In this document: positions 15,105 to 16,824 of the stretch, one piece after another
Layout of the letters: every line of letters begins with the position of its first letter
Position numbering within the stretch: position 1 is the first letter of the stretch
From: an uncultured Rhodovulum sp.
Lineage (GTDB): Bacteria > Pseudomonadota > Alphaproteobacteria > Rhodobacterales > Rhodobacteraceae
Direction of reading: 5' to 3'
Assembly (NCBI GenBank): GCA_946221765.1
Contig: CAMIMK010000030.1
Location: forward strand, 1-16,824
DNA: 16,824 bases
Made by a program: the position numbers and the translations under genes
The notes under the pieces: model-generated
What the model saw: the letters and a program-made list of their open reading frames with translations, nothing else
What the model was told of the DNA's origin: nothing
The model's database searches: none

Positions 15105-16085
15105 GTGGACGGCGTGAACACCGAGACGGCGCCCGTCGCCGCAGTCACAGCCCTGTCGGACCGGCTGCGCGCCGGGCTCATCGGCCATGAGTCGCTGGTC
15201 GAGCGGCTGATGGTCGCGCTCATCGCCCGCGGGCATGTCTTGATCGAGGGGCCGCCGGGCCTTGCGAAGACCCGCGCGGTCAAGCGGCTCGCCGACGGTC
15301 TCGACGGCAGCTTCGCCCGCATCCAGTGCACCCCCGACCTGATGCCCTCCGACCTCACCGGCACGCAGGTCTTCCGCCGCGACAGCGAGACCTTCGATTT
15401 CGTCGCCGGTCCGGTCTTCCACTCGCTGGTGCTGGTCGACGAGATCAACCGCGCCCCGCCCAAGGTGCAATCCGCGCTTCTGGAGGCGATGGCCGAGGGG
15501 CAGGTCACGGTGGGCGGCGTCACCCGGCCGCTGCCCGATCCCTTCATGGTCGTGGCCACGCAGAATTCCATCGAGCACGAGGGCACCTTCCCCCTGCCCG
15601 AGGCCCAGCTCGACCGCTTCCTGCTGCATGTCGCGCTCGACCTCCCCGGGGCCGGGGCCGAGCGGGCCATCCTCGATCTGGTCGAGGCCGAGGACCGCGG
15701 CCCCGCCCCGGCGCTGGCCGGGGATCTCCGGCTCGGCCCCCCGGCGGTCATCGCTGCCCGCCACGCCGCGGCGGAGGTGCATCTCGCCCCGGCGCTCAAG
15801 GATTTCATCGTCCGGCTCGTGATCGGCACCCGCGAGACCGGCGGCGGCCCGCTGGACGGGCTCGTGGAACATGCGGTCTCCCCGCGCGGCACGCTGGCGC
15901 TGGCCGCGGCCACCCGGGCGCGGGCGCTGCTGCACGGCCGGGACCACGGCCTGCCCGAGGATGTCGAGGCGCTGGCGGCGGACGCGCTTGCCCATCGCCT
16001 GATCCCGAGCTGGCGCGCGACCTCCGAGGGCATCGACTCCCGCGCCATCATTGCCCGACTGCTCGCCCATGTCCGCCCCTGGTGA
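15105..16085 (+). CDS. MoxR-type AAA+ ATPase
   Basis: MoxR AAA+ proteins act as chaperone-like ATPases, usually with a DUF58 and von Willebrand factor A partner, in maturation or cell-envelope functions. The 326-residue protein has Walker A GPPGLAKT (49-56), a long conserved stretch IQCTPDLMPSDLTG (73-86), Walker B LVLVDEINRAPPK (108-120), sensor 1 in VVATQN (149-154), then PLPEAQLDRF and the C-terminal lid domain. I chose GTG 15105 because GGGAGGA lies 5 bases upstream; the open frame extends to a TTG at 15045 with no binding site. Its 3' end overlaps the next gene by 17 bp. It starts 109 bp after cbbR on the same strand; nothing ties it to carbon fixation, and its client is unknown. Confidence 0.93.
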   Translation: MDGVNTETAPVAAVTALSDRLRAGLIGHESLVERLMVALIARGHVLIEGPPGLAKTRAVKRLADGLDGSFARIQCTPDLMPSDLTGTQVFRRDSETFDFVAGPVFHSLVLVDEINRAPPKVQSALLEAMAEGQVTVGGVTRPLPDPFMVVATQNSIEHEGTFPLPEAQLDRFLLHVALDLPGAGAERAILDLVEAEDRGPAPALAGDLRLGPPAVIAARHAAAEVHLAPALKDFIVRLVIGTRETGGGPLDGLVEHAVSPRGTLALAAATRARALLHGRDHGLPEDVEALAADALAHRLIPSWRATSEGIDSRAIIARLLAHVRPW

Positions 16086-16719
16086 CGACGACCCCGCCAC
16101 CACCGTCCGCGCCACCGACCTGATGGCGCTCGGCGCGCTGGCGGCCCGGCTCGCCCATACCGCGCCCGACCTCGCCCGCCGGCCGGGCACGACCGCCACC
16201 CGGCCCCGGGGGCAGGGCCACGAGATCCGCGAGATCCGCCCCTTCGCCGAGGGCGACGATCCGCGCCATCTCGACGCCGCCGCCACCGCGCGGACCGGCA
16301 GCCTGCAGGTGCGGAGCTTCCACGAGGACCGCGACCGCACGGTGATGCTGATCGCCGACTTCCGCCGGCCGATGCTCTGGGGCACCGGCCGGCTCCGGTC
16401 GGTCGCGATGGCCGAGGCGCTGGCCATCGCCGGCTGGCAGGCGGTGGCGGATGGCGGCTCGGCCGGGGTCGCCGTGCTCACCGACGCGGGGCTCCTGACG
16501 GAGCGGCCGGTGGCGCGCACGCGGGGGATGGCGCGGGTGGCCGGCTGCCTCGCCCTCGGCCACGCCCGGGCGCTTGCGGCCCTTGGCGCGGCGGCGCGCA
16601 ACGATCTTCTGGCCGTTCTTGGTGGCCATCCGCGCGCGGAAACCGTGACGGCGCTTGCGCACGAGTCGGGACGGCTGATAGGTCCGCTTCACGGTCGGCT
16701 CCTGACGTTAAAAGGTTGA
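16069..16719 (+). CDS. DUF58-domain protein, 3' part replaced by antisense rpmH
   Basis: The start ATG 16069 (MSAPGDDD) overlaps the moxR stop by 17 bp, the usual moxR-DUF58 pairing. Residues 1-167 look like a genuine DUF58 protein: RPRGQGHEIREIRPFAEGDD (47-66), HLDAAATARTGSLQVRSFHE and RDRTVMLIADFRRPMLWG, the core that carries the vWA-like fold. From about 16570 the frame reads the complement of rpmH (ALAALGAAARNDLLAVLGG...) and stops by chance at TGA 16717-16719. The open frame gives 216 residues, whereas such DUF58 proteins are usually near 290-300, so roughly the last 120 native residues are missing. The genuine part is 16069 to about 16569. The cause is a rearrangement or an assembly join; the ORF as written is probably not a real protein. 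Confidence 0.75.
   Translation: MSAPGDDDPATTVRATDLMALGALAARLAHTAPDLARRPGTTATRPRGQGHEIREIRPFAEGDDPRHLDAAATARTGSLQVRSFHEDRDRTVMLIADFRRPMLWGTGRLRSVAMAEALAIAGWQAVADGGSAGVAVLTDAGLLTERPVARTRGMARVAGCLALGHARALAALGAAARNDLLAVLGGHPRAETVTALAHESGRLIGPLHGRLLTLKG
16570..16692 (-). CDS. rpmH: Ribosomal protein L34, last codons missing
   Basis: Reading the minus strand from GTG 16692 gives 41 residues of textbook L34: MKRTYQPSRLVRKRRHG, then FRARMATKNGQKIVARRR and AKGRKR. L34 normally ends about three residues later (LSA or similar, total 44), but here the frame continues PGVAEGEAAG into the antisense of the DUF58 gene without a stop until about 16048. The 5' end is intact: AGGAG lies 7-8 bases before the GTG, and a strong promoter lies upstream. 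The usual downstream partner rnpA is absent. L34 is a component of the large ribosomal subunit; a product with an extra ~170 residues would hardly assemble, which supports an artefactual or secondary copy. Identity is sure; its state in the real genome is not. Confidence 0.88.
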
Positions 16720-16756
16720 GCGGCGGGCGAAAAGGCTCCGTCGCGGGAAGGGCGGG

Positions 16757-16785
16757 CGTATAAGTCGCATGACGGCGCGAGTCAA
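16757..16785 (-). promoter_or_regulatory. Sigma-70-type promoter of rpmH
   Basis: On the minus strand a -35 TTGACT (16785-16780) is followed after 17 bp by TATACG (16762-16757; TTATAC if shifted by one). This is the best housekeeping promoter match in the window and lies 64 bp before the rpmH GTG, with AGGAG between 16705 and 16700. It shows that the L34 fragment has its natural upstream region. Confidence 0.7.
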
Positions 16786-16806
16786 CGCCGCGGGCGAATC
16801 TTCGAG

Positions 16807-16824
16807 GGAGCGGAGCATCCTATG
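16807..16824 (+). other. Possible start of a gene divergent from rpmH, cut by the window end
   Basis: The last three bases are ATG, preceded by GAGGGAGCGGAG with a 6-base gap, an acceptable Shine-Dalgarno placement. Only the start codon would be present, so neither its reality nor its product can be judged. Confidence 0.2.

Noticed and set aside
16048..16569. L34 with a natural 170-residue C-terminal extension
   Set aside because: The tail is the exact complement of a conserved DUF58 coding region, and L34 is about 44 residues throughout bacteria, so the extension is a consequence of the junction.
14829..16601. 590-codon minus-strand frame opposite cbbR end, moxR and DUF58
   Set aside because: Ser/Arg/Ala-rich shadow; the plus strand has the AAA+ and DUF58 motifs and good ribosome binding sites.

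Overview
The window comes from a high-GC (well above 65% by eye) alphaproteobacterium, most likely a member of the Rhodobacterales/Rhodobacteraceae. The reasons are the red-type (form IC) RubisCO with its CbbX activase, a phosphoribulokinase whose active-site residues fall at the same numbers as in the Rhodobacter sphaeroides enzyme, the codon use, and an adjacent MoxR/DUF58 pair. I cannot name a genus.

Layout. Positions 1-2067 (+) hold the 3' part of infB (IF2), closed by a good intrinsic terminator. Positions 2177-3169 (+) encode a PPK2-type polyphosphate kinase. Positions 3185-4621 (-) encode an ExoY/WbaP/WcaJ-like membrane sugar-phosphate transferase, convergent with ppk2. Positions 4684-13971 (-) are a compact Calvin-Benson-Bassham operon in the order cbbF-cbbP-cbbT-cbbA-cbbL-cbbS-cbbX-cbbE(rpe)-cbbY. 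The divergent regulator cbbR (14072-14995, +) lies across an AT-rich 100-bp control region. Positions 15105-16085 (+) encode a MoxR-type AAA+ ATPase, overlapped by a DUF58 gene from 16069. That gene runs into the antisense of rpmH (L34, minus strand, 16570-16692), which keeps its promoter and ribosome binding site but has lost its last codons.

How the genes work together. CbbF, CbbT, CbbA and CbbE regenerate ribulose-5-phosphate, CbbP phosphorylates it to RuBP, and CbbLS carboxylates it. CbbX reactivates inhibited red-type RubisCO, and CbbY removes xylulose-1,5-bisphosphate, a misfire product that inhibits the enzyme. Gaps inside the operon are 4-15 bp or outright overlaps, except for a 155-bp spacer between cbbS and cbbX that carries two REP-like hairpins. 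The phosphoglycerate kinase, GAPDH and phosphoglycolate phosphatase genes (cbbK, cbbG, cbbZ) are not in this window.

Most of the window is well-known biology and I did not find a convincing new system. The strongest anomaly is the DUF58/rpmH junction near 16,570, where two conserved genes in opposite orientation are both cut. It is either a real rearrangement breakpoint or an assembly chimera. The other points worth a look are the phased half-sites between cbbR and cbbF and the hairpin pair between cbbS and cbbX. No tRNA, rRNA, CRISPR array, insertion sequence or integrase was seen, and no gene-free stretch exceeds 300 bp.
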